Notes: a model not told the origin generated them from the letters alone. Counted from the stretch's first letter, positions 35,421 through 43,968 are shown. The stretch is 61,662 nucleotides of DNA from an uncultured Lachnospiraceae bacterium (GCA_947178145.1 CAMWXE010000024.1:1-61662), one strand, 5' to 3'. Program-made: numbers and translations.

Positions 35421-36866
35421 TCACGACAAGATTGTAATAATTTCCTCAAAGTGCATGCCATGTGATGCCTTGACAAGAACGATATCACCCTCGTGGATAA
35501 TATTGGCAATATCCGCAAACAAGGCTTCCTTATCCTCATAGTAGTATAGCCCGATTGCTGTGTTATCCACACTCTTTGCGCCGTTATACATATTTATGCA
35601 CAATTTCCCGACACAAATCAGCACATCAATATTTTTCTCAGCCGCATAGATGCCCACTTCATGATGCAATGCCGCCTCGTCAACACCAAGTTCAAACATA
35701 TCTCCCAGAATCGCGACTTTATGAACATTTTCCCGAGTCCCTGTATGCTCCGCCAGTTTCAAAACATCAGTTTCGTCTAACAGTGCAAGTGCCGCCTTCA
35801 TGGAAACCGGATTGGCATTGTAGCAGTCATCAATCAGAGTCAATCTGTCTGTATGAATCACATGACTTCTGCCGCCAACAGCCTCCACATCCCTGATTCC
35901 CTCTTGAATCTGCACTGTCGACAGTCCAAAGAGTACGCCGATCGCCGTTGCTGCAAGCGCATTGTACAGCATATGCTCACCGGGAAGCGGTATCACTGCC
36001 GCAAAGGTCGTCTCACCGCCGTCTTTTCCTTCCTTGTCTCTGATATGGATCCGTGCCTTGCTGCCGATCAGTCCCCTGTTCTCATAGTTGTCAGCATAGA
36101 CTGCATTGCTGCTCCCAACACCGAAAAAGATCGGAATGTTTCCCTGAACTTCCCTGATCGTAATCAGTTTATCATCATCGCCGTTCAGACAAACCTGGCC
36201 GCCTTCCTGCATAAAGTCAAAAATTTCAGTCTTGGCTTTGAGGATGCCATCTCTTGTTCCAAGATTTTCCAGATGGCACTGTCCGATATTTGTAATCAGA
36301 CACACATCTGGTCTGGCAATTTTGCTCAGGCGGTGCATCTCTCCAAAATCGCTGATTCCCATCTCCAGAACTGCGATATCGCAATTCTCCCGTATTTGAA
36401 GTACGGTCAGTGGAAGCCCTACTTCGTTGTTAAAATTTCCTTCCGTCTTCAGAACCTGAAATCTTTTTGACAAAACACTTGCCACAAATTCCTTCGTGCT
36501 GGTCTTGCCAACGCTCCCTGTGATGCCTACCACTTTGACGTCAATCTGGCTCCTGTAATACTCCGCCACATCCTTCAACGCCTGAAAGCTGTCCTCCACA
36601 AGAATATATGCTCCCTTGGGATTCCTGGGAGCCTTCTCGCAGATTACGCCCATCGCACCAGCATCAAATACCTGATCGATAAAGCTGTGACCATCCACAC
36701 GCTCGCCGCGCGTTGCGATAAATATATACTTTTTCCCAACCTTGCGCGAATCGAGCACGACGCCCGCAGCTTCTGTTGTCGCCACATCCACATCGCACGG
36801 CATTCCATCTGCACAAAGTGTTCCGTTTACTGCCTCCGCAATTTTTTGCAGTGTCATATTCTTCAT
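35421..36866 (-). CDS. murF: UDP-MurNAc-tripeptide:D-Ala-D-Ala ligase
   Basis: Adds D-Ala-D-Ala to the peptidoglycan precursor. 481 residues from ATG 36866 (GGAGGGG five bases upstream). The N-terminal domain is followed by the Mur ligase P-loop GITGSVGKTSTKE, the central EMGISDFGEMHRLS, NIGQCHLENLG and the C-terminal LIDDCYNANPVSMKAAL. Follows ddl by 26 bases, so the enzyme making D-Ala-D-Ala and the one that uses it are co-transcribed. Confidence 0.96.
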   Translation of the reverse strand: MKNMTLQKIAEAVNGTLCADGMPCDVDVATTEAAGVVLDSRKVGKKYIFIATRGERVDGHSFIDQVFDAGAMGVICEKAPRNPKGAYILVEDSFQALKDVAEYYRSQIDVKVVGITGSVGKTSTKEFVASVLSKRFQVLKTEGNFNNEVGLPLTVLQIRENCDIAVLEMGISDFGEMHRLSKIARPDVCLITNIGQCHLENLGTRDGILKAKTEIFDFMQEGGQVCLNGDDDKLITIREVQGNIPIFFGVGSSNAVYADNYENRGLIGSKARIHIRDKEGKDGGETTFAAVIPLPGEHMLYNALAATAIGVLFGLSTVQIQEGIRDVEAVGGRSHVIHTDRLTLIDDCYNANPVSMKAALALLDETDVLKLAEHTGTRENVHKVAILGDMFELGVDEAALHHEVGIYAAEKNIDVLICVGKLCINMYNGAKSVDNTAIGLYYYEDKEALFADIANIIHEGDIVLVKASHGMHFEEIITILS

Positions 36867-36892
36867 GACAGCCCCTCCATTATAACCCAATT

Positions 36893-37930
36893 CTATTGAT
36901 ATTTCTCCATAGAGCTGTCAATAATCCGCTGACACAAATCCTCAAAGCACATTCCCACAGCAGCCGCCTCCTGTGGCAGCAGCGATGTCGGTGTCATGCC
37001 CGGCAGTGTATTTGCCTCCAAACAATAAAATTTGTACTCCTTATCCATGCGAAAATCCATCCGCGCATATGTTTTCAGCCGGAGTGCCCTGTAGACTGTC
37101 TCTGCACAGGACTGCATCGCCCTCGTCAGATTGGCATCAAGCACCGCGGGACAGGTTTCTACTGTCGTTCCTGCCTGATATTTATTTTTGTAGTCGTAGA
37201 ATCCTGCTTTGGGTGCAATCTCAATCACGGGAAGCGCTGCTCCGTCTATCACACCAATCGAGAACTCCCGTCCGTCTATGTACTGCTCAATAATGACCCT
37301 GTCCTCAAATGCAAATGCCTTCTCCAGCGCCTCGTCAAGCTGCCGCTTATCATCGGCCCGGTAGACCCCCACGCTGGAACCGCCACAATTCACCTTGACA
37401 ATACAGGGAAAAATATTCCACGTATCGATGATCTGTCCCTCATTGCGGCAAATGGTAATTCCCTTTGGCGTAGGTATCTTATATTTGTGAAACAGCTCTT
37501 TTGAGATGGTTTTATCCATGGCAAGCGCACTGGACAGGTAATCTGTGCCTGTGTATTTGATATCCAGAAGATCAAACATCGCCTGTATCTTTCCGTCCTC
37601 GCCATTCTGCCCGTGAAGCGCCAGAAAAACAATGTCTGCCTGAGAACAGATTTTGATGACGTTTGGTCCTATGGCACACTCTGGATTGTCCTTGCGGAGC
37701 GCTTTCACTGCACTGATGTCTGGATTGATCTCTGATATTGTGCCAAAGTTTTCACTCCAATCTTTCTCTATGGCAAAAATATCATCAAACTCCTGCTCAT
37801 AACCCAGATATACGTCCAAAAGCACAGACTTATGCCCTTTTTTCCTGAGCGCATGATAAATCATGGAACCTGTAACCAGTGACACATCGCGCTCTGTGCT
37901 TGTTCCCCCTGCCAAAATAACGATTTTCAT
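36893..37930 (-). CDS. ddl: D-alanine-D-alanine ligase
   Basis: 345 residues from the ATG at 37930 (GGAG six bases upstream). ATP-grasp enzyme. The N-terminal VILAGGTSTERDVSL and HGQNGEDGKIQAMFDLL are characteristic; CIVKVNCGGSSVGVYR is the phosphate-binding loop region, and YCLEANTLPGMTP holds metal ligands. First residues fit Firmicute Ddl. Its ATG overlaps the stop of a 68-codon ORF by four bases, hinting at coupled translation, and murF follows directly. Confidence 0.95.
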   Translation of the reverse strand: MKIVILAGGTSTERDVSLVTGSMIYHALRKKGHKSVLLDVYLGYEQEFDDIFAIEKDWSENFGTISEINPDISAVKALRKDNPECAIGPNVIKICSQADIVFLALHGQNGEDGKIQAMFDLLDIKYTGTDYLSSALAMDKTISKELFHKYKIPTPKGITICRNEGQIIDTWNIFPCIVKVNCGGSSVGVYRADDKRQLDEALEKAFAFEDRVIIEQYIDGREFSIGVIDGAALPVIEIAPKAGFYDYKNKYQAGTTVETCPAVLDANLTRAMQSCAETVYRALRLKTYARMDFRMDKEYKFYCLEANTLPGMTPTSLLPQEAAAVGMCFEDLCQRIIDSSMEKYQ

Positions 37931-38133
37931 ATTGATCTCCATTCCGCCAACAATCCTGCCCCTTTTGGAGTTGGCCTAATATTTTCCGTGCAAGCCCTGC
38001 TCATTTTCTCTATTTCACCGATGTCGCAGAGCAGACCACTCTCACACATAAGCATGATTCCCCTGCGCTCAAGACATTGTATCCGCGTGATGCCCGCACC
38101 GATATGCAGGCGCTTTCCGCATTGCGGTCCCAT
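37927..38133 (-). CDS. Possible small coupled ORF before ddl
   Basis: 68 codons, overlapping the ddl start by an ATGA. Cys-containing (MGPQCGKRLHIGAGITRIQC, then GLLCDIGEIEKMSRACTENI). The ribosome binding site is poor, and it overlaps another small ORF. No family recognised; it could be a real small protein or part of a decayed gene. Confidence 0.35.
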   Translation of the reverse strand: MGPQCGKRLHIGAGITRIQCLERRGIMLMCESGLLCDIGEIEKMSRACTENIRPTPKGAGLLAEWRSI

Positions 38134-38177
38134 ATAATTATGGTATTCTCAATCACAATCGTATATTCCTCTGTCAT
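38010..38177 (-). CDS. Possible small ORF in the ddl upstream region
   Basis: 55 codons starting MTEEYTIVIENTIII. It overlaps the preceding 44-codon ORF by four bases (ATGA) and the following one by about 124 bases in another frame. No family recognised. May be a frameshifted remnant. Confidence 0.22.
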   Translation of the reverse strand: MTEEYTIVIENTIIIWDRNAESACISVRASRGYNVLSAGESCLCVRVVCSATSVK

Positions 38178-38308
38178 CCTCGTTCTGAGCCAGGAATCTG
38201 ATCCACAGTTTGCTTGCACTTGGTTTCCCATATCTTTCTAATATATGTACAAAGAGCCTGATCGGTGCCCCTTTTATACGGCGGCAGCATATCGCAGTTC
38301 ATTGCCAT
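38174..38308 (-). CDS. Possible 44-codon ORF in the ddl upstream region
   Basis: Too short for routine calling. MAMNCDMLPPYKRGTDQALC is protein-like in composition. AGGA lies nine bases before the second ATG. Its stop overlaps the next ATG by four bases. Confidence 0.25.
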   Translation of the reverse strand: MAMNCDMLPPYKRGTDQALCTYIRKIWETKCKQTVDQIPGSERG

Positions 38309-38364
38309 GATTCCTATTCTACACGCATTTTTCTGACAAGTAAAGCATTGTCATCACGAAATCT

Positions 38365-39711
38365 TTATGATATCCCTTTCAGTTCCCACTTACCTTTATA
38401 ATACCGCCCCATGCTCACAATACCAGTAAGTGCCCATGTCAATCCTGTAGTCAAGAAAATCCCCCACATACCAATCAATGGTATTTTTGTCAGCGGAAGC
38501 GCAAATCCCACACGCCCAACCACTTCCATCAATCCATTGATCATCGCAAAGGCAGCGTCACCTGCCCCATTCAACACACTTCTCGCCACATAGATCATCC
38601 CCAGGAAGAAATAGAAAAAGCTTGTGATAGAAAGTCCTCTTGCACCGATTGCAATCACCTCTGGTTCTGTCACAAACACACCTACAATCTGTTCTCCCAG
38701 TAACTGACATGGGATAAACATCACAATACTAAAGACAATAACACTCCAAAATCCTGCCTTGTATCCTTGTTTTACCCTGTCGACCTTTCCAGCTCCAATG
38801 TTCTGCCCTGTGTATGTCGTAAGCGCCGCGCCAAGTGAATTATACGGCTGCTGAACAAGCTGTTCAATCCGGCCAAGCGCTGTGTTTGCTGCGACCACAC
38901 TCTCTCCAAATCCATTGACAACCTTCTGCAAAAAAATGCACGAAAATGCAATCAGCGCGTTTTGCAGCGCAATCGGCAGTCCCAGCCTGAAGCAGCGTGA
39001 CATAATATCTTTCCGCACCGGGCGGTTCTCTTTCTGAATGTGGAAATATGGAATCTTGCACAGAGCATACGCAAACGCTCCGATTGCCGCCACAAGCTGT
39101 GCAATGACTGTTGCAAGCGCTACCCCAGATACAGACCACGCAAACACAATGACAAACAACAAGTCAAGCCCTATGTTGATAAAACAAGCAATCACCATAA
39201 AAAACAGCGGGGTCTTGGAGTCTCCCAGCGCGCGCAGCACGGATGCCACGCCGTTATACGCTGCAATTGCCAGTATCCCCGCACACGAAACACGCATATA
39301 TGTCACCGCATCATCGAGAATAATCTCTGGTGTGTCCAGTGCCATCAGCACCCACCTTGCCGAGGTAATGCCAATCAGCCCCATGATAACAGATACTGCC
39401 GCCAGCAGATACATGCCATTGATAATACTTTTCTCTACCATATCCATCCTGCCTGCACCAAAATGTTGTGATACCACAATACCAACACCTGCAGAAATAC
39501 CAAAACTCATGGCAAAGAGCAGGAAATTGAGAGAGCCTGTGGCACCCACAGATGCCAGTGCATTGGCACCCACAAACCTTCCTACTACAATGGAATCAAC
39601 CATATTGTAAAACTGCTGAAACAGATTCCCGATTAGCATCGGAATCGTGAATTTGAGAAGAAGCTTTGCCGGACTTCCATCCGTCATGCTGTAAACTGCC
39701 TGTTTTTCCAT
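38365..39711 (-). CDS. MATE-family efflux transporter
   Basis: 448 residues from ATG 39711 (GAGGGG seven bases upstream). Twelve predicted membrane segments. PAKLLLKFTIPMLIGNLFQQ and the following NMVDSIVVGRFVGANALASV are the MATE signature of DinF/NorM-like exporters of Firmicutes. Exports drugs or toxic metabolites using Na+ or H+ gradients; substrate unknown. It has its own likely promoter at 39797-39824. Confidence 0.93.
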   Translation of the reverse strand: MEKQAVYSMTDGSPAKLLLKFTIPMLIGNLFQQFYNMVDSIVVGRFVGANALASVGATGSLNFLLFAMSFGISAGVGIVVSQHFGAGRMDMVEKSIINGMYLLAAVSVIMGLIGITSARWVLMALDTPEIILDDAVTYMRVSCAGILAIAAYNGVASVLRALGDSKTPLFFMVIACFINIGLDLLFVIVFAWSVSGVALATVIAQLVAAIGAFAYALCKIPYFHIQKENRPVRKDIMSRCFRLGLPIALQNALIAFSCIFLQKVVNGFGESVVAANTALGRIEQLVQQPYNSLGAALTTYTGQNIGAGKVDRVKQGYKAGFWSVIVFSIVMFIPCQLLGEQIVGVFVTEPEVIAIGARGLSITSFFYFFLGMIYVARSVLNGAGDAAFAMINGLMEVVGRVGFALPLTKIPLIGMWGIFLTTGLTWALTGIVSMGRYYKGKWELKGIS

Positions 39712-39796
39712 AATGATACCCCTCTTATTCTGTAAATCACTGATTGTGTCCTGTCGCAAATGCATGCCAATGATGCTTTTTGCCTCTCGAAATGCT

Positions 39797-39824
39797 ATCT
39801 TATCACGATTCCAAAATAAATCAA
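39797..39824 (-). promoter_or_regulatory. Promoter of the MATE gene
   Basis: Minus strand TTGATT (39824-39819), 16-base spacer, TAAGAT (39802-39797), giving a leader of about 80 bases. Confidence 0.5.
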
Positions 39825-39893
39825 TGGGGTAATCTTAAAAAGATACCTTTGTACAAAATAAATATCGAATTATACAAATTACGCATCAACTTA

Positions 39894-40652
39894 TCAGCAC
39901 GAGATATCAACTGCTACATTCAGCTTCCCCTTGCGCGTCTCGCCCGAAATTTCCACAAATTGAAATCTTCCAAAACCCCGCACAGACACCTTGTCCCCTG
40001 ATTTTAACTGTCCCCCGTTGTTCTCGCTTAACCTGCCATTTACAAACACCCTTTTCGATCGAAAAAGCTCTACACTCCCGCTCCGTGACAGGTTATATAC
40101 CTTTGCAATGATGCTGTCGGCGCGCGCTGCACTGACCTGAACAATCCTGCGCTCTCGTCTTGTGATTGTGCTCTCTGGCACTTTTTGCGCAATCTGGCAC
40201 TTTACATTGGTATGTCTGACTTTATCCAGATGTTCAATGATATAAGGCGCCATCCTCTCTGTGCAAAACAAAAAGGCATGTTTTCCAATAACAATAATAT
40301 CTCCCAACGTTCCCCGCTCGATGCCAAGCTTCATCAGTGCTCCAAGATAATCCCTGTGGCCCAGCTCTTCCCCGAACTTCTCAACCAACGGTGAAATCTC
40401 AATACATTGAATCGGAAATGCCTCCTCGTACCCGCAGAACTCCTCACTTCCAAAGCGCAGCATCACACGTTCACAGTCCGCCGTACCACCAAACACACTA
40501 ATCGGCACATAACTGAGCTCCCGCTCCATGCAATAATAGAGATCGAGCTCTGCCGCTGACAAAAAACCGGTAAACAGATATTGCCCGTTATTGTAAGCCT
40601 TATCCGCCAGCTCTCCCAACCGCTTCTTCCACAATGCTTCCTCTGAGTCCAT
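39894..40652 (-). CDS. ylmH: YlmH-like S4-domain RNA-binding protein
   Basis: 252 residues from ATG 40652 (GAGGAG upstream). The N-terminal YlmH domain (KAYNNGQYLFTGFLSAAELD) is followed by a C-terminal S4 domain with SGSVELFRSKRVFVNGRLSE and SGDKVSVRGFGRF. Homologues bind ribosomes or RNA and are encoded near divIVA in many Firmicutes, with recent evidence for a ribosome rescue role in Bacillus. Here it follows a membrane Mrr-type protein gene by 32 bases rather than division genes. Confidence 0.92.
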   Translation of the reverse strand: MDSEEALWKKRLGELADKAYNNGQYLFTGFLSAAELDLYYCMERELSYVPISVFGGTADCERVMLRFGSEEFCGYEEAFPIQCIEISPLVEKFGEELGHRDYLGALMKLGIERGTLGDIIVIGKHAFLFCTERMAPYIIEHLDKVRHTNVKCQIAQKVPESTITRRERRIVQVSAARADSIIAKVYNLSRSGSVELFRSKRVFVNGRLSENNGGQLKSGDKVSVRGFGRFQFVEISGETRKGKLNVAVDISC

Positions 40653-40684
40653 TCTTCGCTCTCCTCTTTTCTGTAAAATATATC

Positions 40685-41149
40685 CTAGTTCTTTTCCATC
40701 TCCTGCAGATAATCCCTGTCCCACAAAAGAATTTTTAGCTTTCGCGCCGCCTGCACCGCAGACTTTGTAAAATATTGGTTCGTCAACACCGCACCGACCA
40801 TTCTGTCATAATAATCCCTGCCCGCATATGCCTCCTGGACTGCTTTAATCCCCACGAGCCCGGAGTAGCGCTTGCACTGGATGGCATAGGTCACACCATC
40901 TTTTTCTGCGAGAATGTCAACGCCGTAATCCCCGCTCCTGCGCGTCACCTTCACATGGATAAATCCGCTCTCCGCCAGCAAATCCGCACAGTAATATTCA
41001 AAATCAAAGCCGTCCATCATGTCCCGCTCTCTTCTTCTTGCATTGATTCGAAACTGTCGGCAGAGCAGAACCCCCACTGCCGCGATGAACACAATACCAG
41101 CGACAATCGCTATCGATAAAAATAATTGTGTATTCATTAGTGACTCCAT
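40685..41149 (-). CDS. Membrane-anchored Mrr-type nuclease domain protein
   Basis: 154 residues. An N-terminal membrane segment (LFLSIAIVAGIVFIAAVGVLLC) leads into a Mrr_cat restriction endonuclease-like domain: FEYYCADLLAESGF, the metal-binding GDYGVDILAE and the QCKRYSG catalytic Gln-x-Lys. All key residues of the D-(Q/E)xK type core are present, so activity is plausible. Start is either 41149 or the ATG at 41137. Members of this family restrict modified DNA or act in DNA turnover; a membrane-tethered form could act on incoming DNA. Confidence 0.85.
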   Translation of the reverse strand: MESLMNTQLFLSIAIVAGIVFIAAVGVLLCRQFRINARRRERDMMDGFDFEYYCADLLAESGFIHVKVTRRSGDYGVDILAEKDGVTYAIQCKRYSGLVGIKAVQEAYAGRDYYDRMVGAVLTNQYFTKSAVQAARKLKILLWDRDYLQEMEKN

Positions 41150-41263
41150 TTTTCTTCCTCATCCTGTGTATCAATATTCCAATGAATAGTTTTATTTTAC
41201 CACACAAATGTTCGCATTGCAAGTTGTTCCGGCGAAAAATTTTCTCTTTACAAATTCCATAAA
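41150..41263. other. Intergenic region left of the folT promoter
   Basis: AT-rich, divergent promoter region between the Mrr-type gene and folT. No gene or clear structure seen apart from the folT promoter and leader that follow. Confidence 0.4.
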
Positions 41264-41292
41264 TTGTTGTATAGTTCGATTGTTACTATATA
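41264..41292 (+). promoter_or_regulatory. Promoter of the folT transcript
   Basis: TTGTTG (41264-41269), 17-base spacer, TATATA (41287-41292). The start of transcription would fall a few bases before the riboswitch. Confidence 0.6.
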
Positions 41293-41304
41293 CATTTTTG
41301 AATC

Positions 41305-41418
41305 ATGCAGAGTAGAATCGCGTGCGTTAAGTGCCTTGTGAACAGGGAGTTGTCACAGGGACGAAAAAATAAAAGGTTCCCTTTTGTTTTGCGGTACGGG
41401 ATTCGCATCCCGCTGCTA
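41305..41418 (+). ncRNA. Tetrahydrofolate (THF) riboswitch
   Basis: The order of conserved elements matches the THF-I class: GCAGAGTAGAATCGCG, then GCGTTAAGTG, GGGAGTTG with ACGAA, and the closing GCGGTACGGGATTCGCATCC and CGCTGC. The 5' GCAG (41307-41310) pairs with CTGC (41413-41416) as P1. The internal AGTAGA and GGATTCGCATCC segments are class hallmarks. It lies directly upstream of folT and should reduce its expression when folates are abundant. Confidence 0.9.
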
Positions 41419-41425
41419 CATATTT

Positions 41426-41475
41426 GACTGTTTAAGACTGCAGGGCAAGCGCTCTGATTTCTTAAAGTCTCTTTT
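41426..41475 (+). terminator. Expression-platform stem before folT
   Basis: GACTGTTTAAGA (41426-41437) pairs with TCTTAAAGTC (41460-41469), enclosing a smaller CAGGGC/GCTCTG stem, followed by TCTTTT. It is a plausible terminator controlled by the riboswitch. Confidence 0.65.
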
Positions 41476-41513
41476 ATGTAGTTTCAGGTTGCTGCATAAA
41501 GGAGGCTGTTTTT

Positions 41514-42098
41514 ATGCAAAAAATCACGAAACTAAATTCCAGGCTCTATTCAGACTCATGGAAAGAGCTAAAAGTCACACACAATCTGGTGCTGTGCGGT
41601 CTGATGGCTGCACTGGCTGTTGTGCTCAACTACACCACTTCCATTTTCATCACGCCGAACATCCGTATCGGATTCTCCGGCCTTCCGAACCGCGTCGTGG
41701 AATACCTGTTTGGGCCTTGGGTCGGCGCAGCCTTTGGCGCTATGCTTGATATCCTAAAATATCTGTTGAAACCAGACGGCGGCGCCTTTTTCTTTGGCTA
41801 TACTTTCAATGTCATGGTCGCTGGTGTCATCTATGGCTTTGTCCTGTACAAAAAGCCCGTTAAACTATGGCGTATCCTGATTGCCGAATTTTTGACAAAA
41901 ACAATTGTAAACTGCGGCCTGAATACCTTGTGGCTTGCCGTCCTGAACGGAAATGCTTTTATGGCAATCCTGCCTGCGCGCGTGATCAAAAACATGATTA
42001 TGCTCCCGGTCGATACCGCTGTTTTGTTCTTTACACTCACTTTTGTTGCAAAGCTTTTGAATATGCCGGAGTTTCGCCGATATCGAAACAGACATTAG
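41514..42098 (+). CDS. folT: Folate ECF transporter S component
   Basis: 194 residues, about six membrane helices. Substrate-binding subunit of an energy-coupling factor transporter; it works with shared EcfA/EcfA'/EcfT subunits encoded elsewhere. The sequence VLCGLMAALAVVLNYTTSIF followed by RIGFSGLPNRVVEYLFGP is typical of FolT, and the THF riboswitch in front confirms folate as the likely ligand. AAGGAGG lies eight bases before the ATG. Confidence 0.95.
   Translation: MQKITKLNSRLYSDSWKELKVTHNLVLCGLMAALAVVLNYTTSIFITPNIRIGFSGLPNRVVEYLFGPWVGAAFGAMLDILKYLLKPDGGAFFFGYTFNVMVAGVIYGFVLYKKPVKLWRILIAEFLTKTIVNCGLNTLWLAVLNGNAFMAILPARVIKNMIMLPVDTAVLFFTLTFVAKLLNMPEFRRYRNRH
42058..42083 (+). promoter_or_regulatory. 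Possible sigma-28 promoter inside folT 3' end
   Basis: Perfect GCCGATAT (42076-42083) with TGAA (42058-42061) 14 bases upstream, a 3 of 4 match to TAAA. It would drive the HPt gene with a ~145-base leader. Coincidence inside a coding region is possible. Confidence 0.35.
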
Positions 42099-42235
42099 CG
42101 CAAGAAGAATGATTTCCTTTTTTTGCCGAATGCAAATTAACTCTTTTTTCGCATGGTTTATTGTGTTAGAATATATGTATTACATCTAAGACAGCAGTGG
42201 ATTGAGAGATCGTTTTTACCGAGGGGGATACATAT

Positions 42236-43138
42236 ATGAACGGCAATACAAATCGAACCTTTGACGAGCTAAAGCATCTTGTAGATAAGTCAGCCATGCT
42301 ATGGCTGATATGGATGACTGGTGTGTCACTTACAATCATTCTTCTTCGTCTTGCCGGTGCGCTGCCGCCCGCAGCGCTCTGGTCACTGGTATGGATTGTT
42401 CCGACAGCGCTCTCCCTGTGGGTTGTCGTGCGCCGCTATCACAAAAAGGTGAAAATTCTTGCTCAAAAGCAGCAGATTTCCATGATGGCCTATCATGCGA
42501 AGCAGGTTTTAGAGCACCTGCAGCGGCAGATTCCTGACACACTGATCACTGACAGTAAGATCAAGATGCGCTATCTGGCCCGCCACGGTATTGATATTGA
42601 TGCCGCCCTGGCAAGGCTTGGTCACAATGTGGAGCAATATAATGAATTGGCAATGACATTTTTAGCAAACAGCGATAAATATGAAGACACGCTCTATGAT
42701 CTGATGCAGGCTGACACACTGATGCAGTACGGTGCAAACGCTCATATTTTGAGGGTCAAGGCAAATGAGCTGGGATTGATCAATCTCACGGATACTGCTT
42801 TTTTCCACGAGATTGAATCCTACGCAGGCGAACTGGATGTGATACGTGCCAATTGGAAAAAGCTCTCTTTTGAGCTTGATGAAGCCTATAGTCTTCTGAG
42901 CGAATACATAAAATCACTTGGTCTGAAAGACGATGCCGTTGATCAGGACGGAAATCATATGTCGTTTAAAAAATGGGGGGAACAACTGCAAAAAGCCTTT
43001 CAGGCACTTGAGACCTATGACACGCAAAAGGCAAAGGCAATCCTGAATGAACTGGTCAAATTTCCAATTGACTCCGATATTACGAAGGCACTAAAGAATA
43101 TTATTTCTAATATTGATGAAATGATGGCTGTTTCATAA
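42236..43138 (+). CDS. Membrane-anchored HPt-domain protein
   Basis: 300 residues. Two membrane segments (21-41 and 47-66) form a hairpin; the rest is cytoplasmic helix. Residues ~118-200 look like a histidine phosphotransfer domain: GIDIDAALARLGHNVEQYNE, TFLANSD, and AHILRVKANELG with His170 at the phospho-acceptor position (canonical H-x-L-K-G). The Gly after Lys is Val here. A C-terminal helical region (QKAFQALETYDTQKAKAILN) resembles tails of HPt domains in clostridial hybrid kinases. No kinase or regulator is adjacent. AGGGGG precedes the ATG. HPt assignment is by pattern and fairly good. Confidence 0.78.
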   Translation: MNGNTNRTFDELKHLVDKSAMLWLIWMTGVSLTIILLRLAGALPPAALWSLVWIVPTALSLWVVVRRYHKKVKILAQKQQISMMAYHAKQVLEHLQRQIPDTLITDSKIKMRYLARHGIDIDAALARLGHNVEQYNELAMTFLANSDKYEDTLYDLMQADTLMQYGANAHILRVKANELGLINLTDTAFFHEIESYAGELDVIRANWKKLSFELDEAYSLLSEYIKSLGLKDDAVDQDGNHMSFKKWGEQLQKAFQALETYDTQKAKAILNELVKFPIDSDITKALKNIISNIDEMMAVS

Positions 43139-43153
43139 AATATGTTTCTGAAT

Positions 43154-43185
43154 AAAAAATCGACCACGAAAGCGGTCGATTTTTC
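43154..43185. terminator. Terminator after the HPt gene
   Basis: AAAAATCGACC / GGTCGATTTTT with loop ACGAAAGC; the T-run is part of the arm. It serves both convergent genes. Confidence 0.88.
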
Positions 43186-43217
43186 ATTCTGTCAAGCATC
43201 TTCCTGTCTGAGAATGG

Positions 43218-43874
43218 TCATTCTCCATCGAACAACGCCTTCTCCAGTTCCACAATATCATCTGCATTCGGTGTATATACATTGCCGTCAAGCTCAATCC
43301 GCACAGTCATCGAAACAGGCTCGCTGTACTGTACCTCGGCAAGAATGATCTCCATACTGCTCTTGAAATCAAGAAACACTGCTGCCATCATCGCTTCCTC
43401 TGTGGGTGGTTCTGACGCATCTCTCCATTCTTCCGCCATTACTACCATATTGTCCTGATGCAGCGCCAACGCAGGCTTAAAAATATTCATTTTTTCATAG
43501 GTTACCGTCACAATATAGGAACCATCACTCTGCTTCTCTGCACTTTCAACTGTGTACCGCACCTTCGCAAGCATATCCATATATACCTGGCGGAACTCCT
43601 CCTTGTACTCATCGGATACGCCGAGTTTGTTACAGAATACCTCTACTCCTGTATCAATCCCCTGCTCATAAAGTGTCTGTGCCGCCTCCTCGCTTCCCAG
43701 CTTCATCTCCACAAAGGCGCTGGAATCGTTTTTGTAAGATGCATCCAGAAGTGCCTGCAGATAAGTCTTCACACTTGTGTCTGATGTACATCCGCAAATC
43801 GTCCCGGTCATCAATATGCTTATAGACAAAATCAGAAATTTCGTTATTATATGTTTCATTCTTGTATTGTTCAT
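43218..43874 (-). CDS. Predicted lipoprotein of unknown function
   Basis: 218 residues from ATG 43874 (GGAG six bases upstream). N-terminal FLILSISILMTGTICGC is a signal peptide with an imperfect lipobox; one of the two Cys would be lipidated. Residues ~30-150 are helical (TYLQALLDASYKNDSSAFVE) and similar in feel to uncharacterised clostridial lipoproteins with DUF5105-like domains. A strand-rich C-terminal part has IELDGNVYTPNADDIVELEK. No function is suggested by the neighbours (HPt protein and glycogen phosphorylase). Confidence 0.75.
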   Translation of the reverse strand: MNNTRMKHIITKFLILSISILMTGTICGCTSDTSVKTYLQALLDASYKNDSSAFVEMKLGSEEAAQTLYEQGIDTGVEVFCNKLGVSDEYKEEFRQVYMDMLAKVRYTVESAEKQSDGSYIVTVTYEKMNIFKPALALHQDNMVVMAEEWRDASEPPTEEAMMAAVFLDFKSSMEIILAEVQYSEPVSMTVRIELDGNVYTPNADDIVELEKALFDGE

Positions 43875-43918
43875 TTTAGTCTCCAATGTATGACACGCCC
43901 TGTGCATAAATGCCAAAA

Positions 43919-43946
43919 CGCATATCCCGCTATAATGAGATATGCG
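43919..43946 (-). terminator. Weak terminator after glgP
   Basis: CGCATATC / GATATGCG, 8-base stem with a 12-base loop, followed on the minus strand by TTTTGG. It lies inside the untranslated region before the lipoprotein gene. Confidence 0.5.
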
Positions 43947-43968
43947 CTCTGTAACCATATCATTGTCC

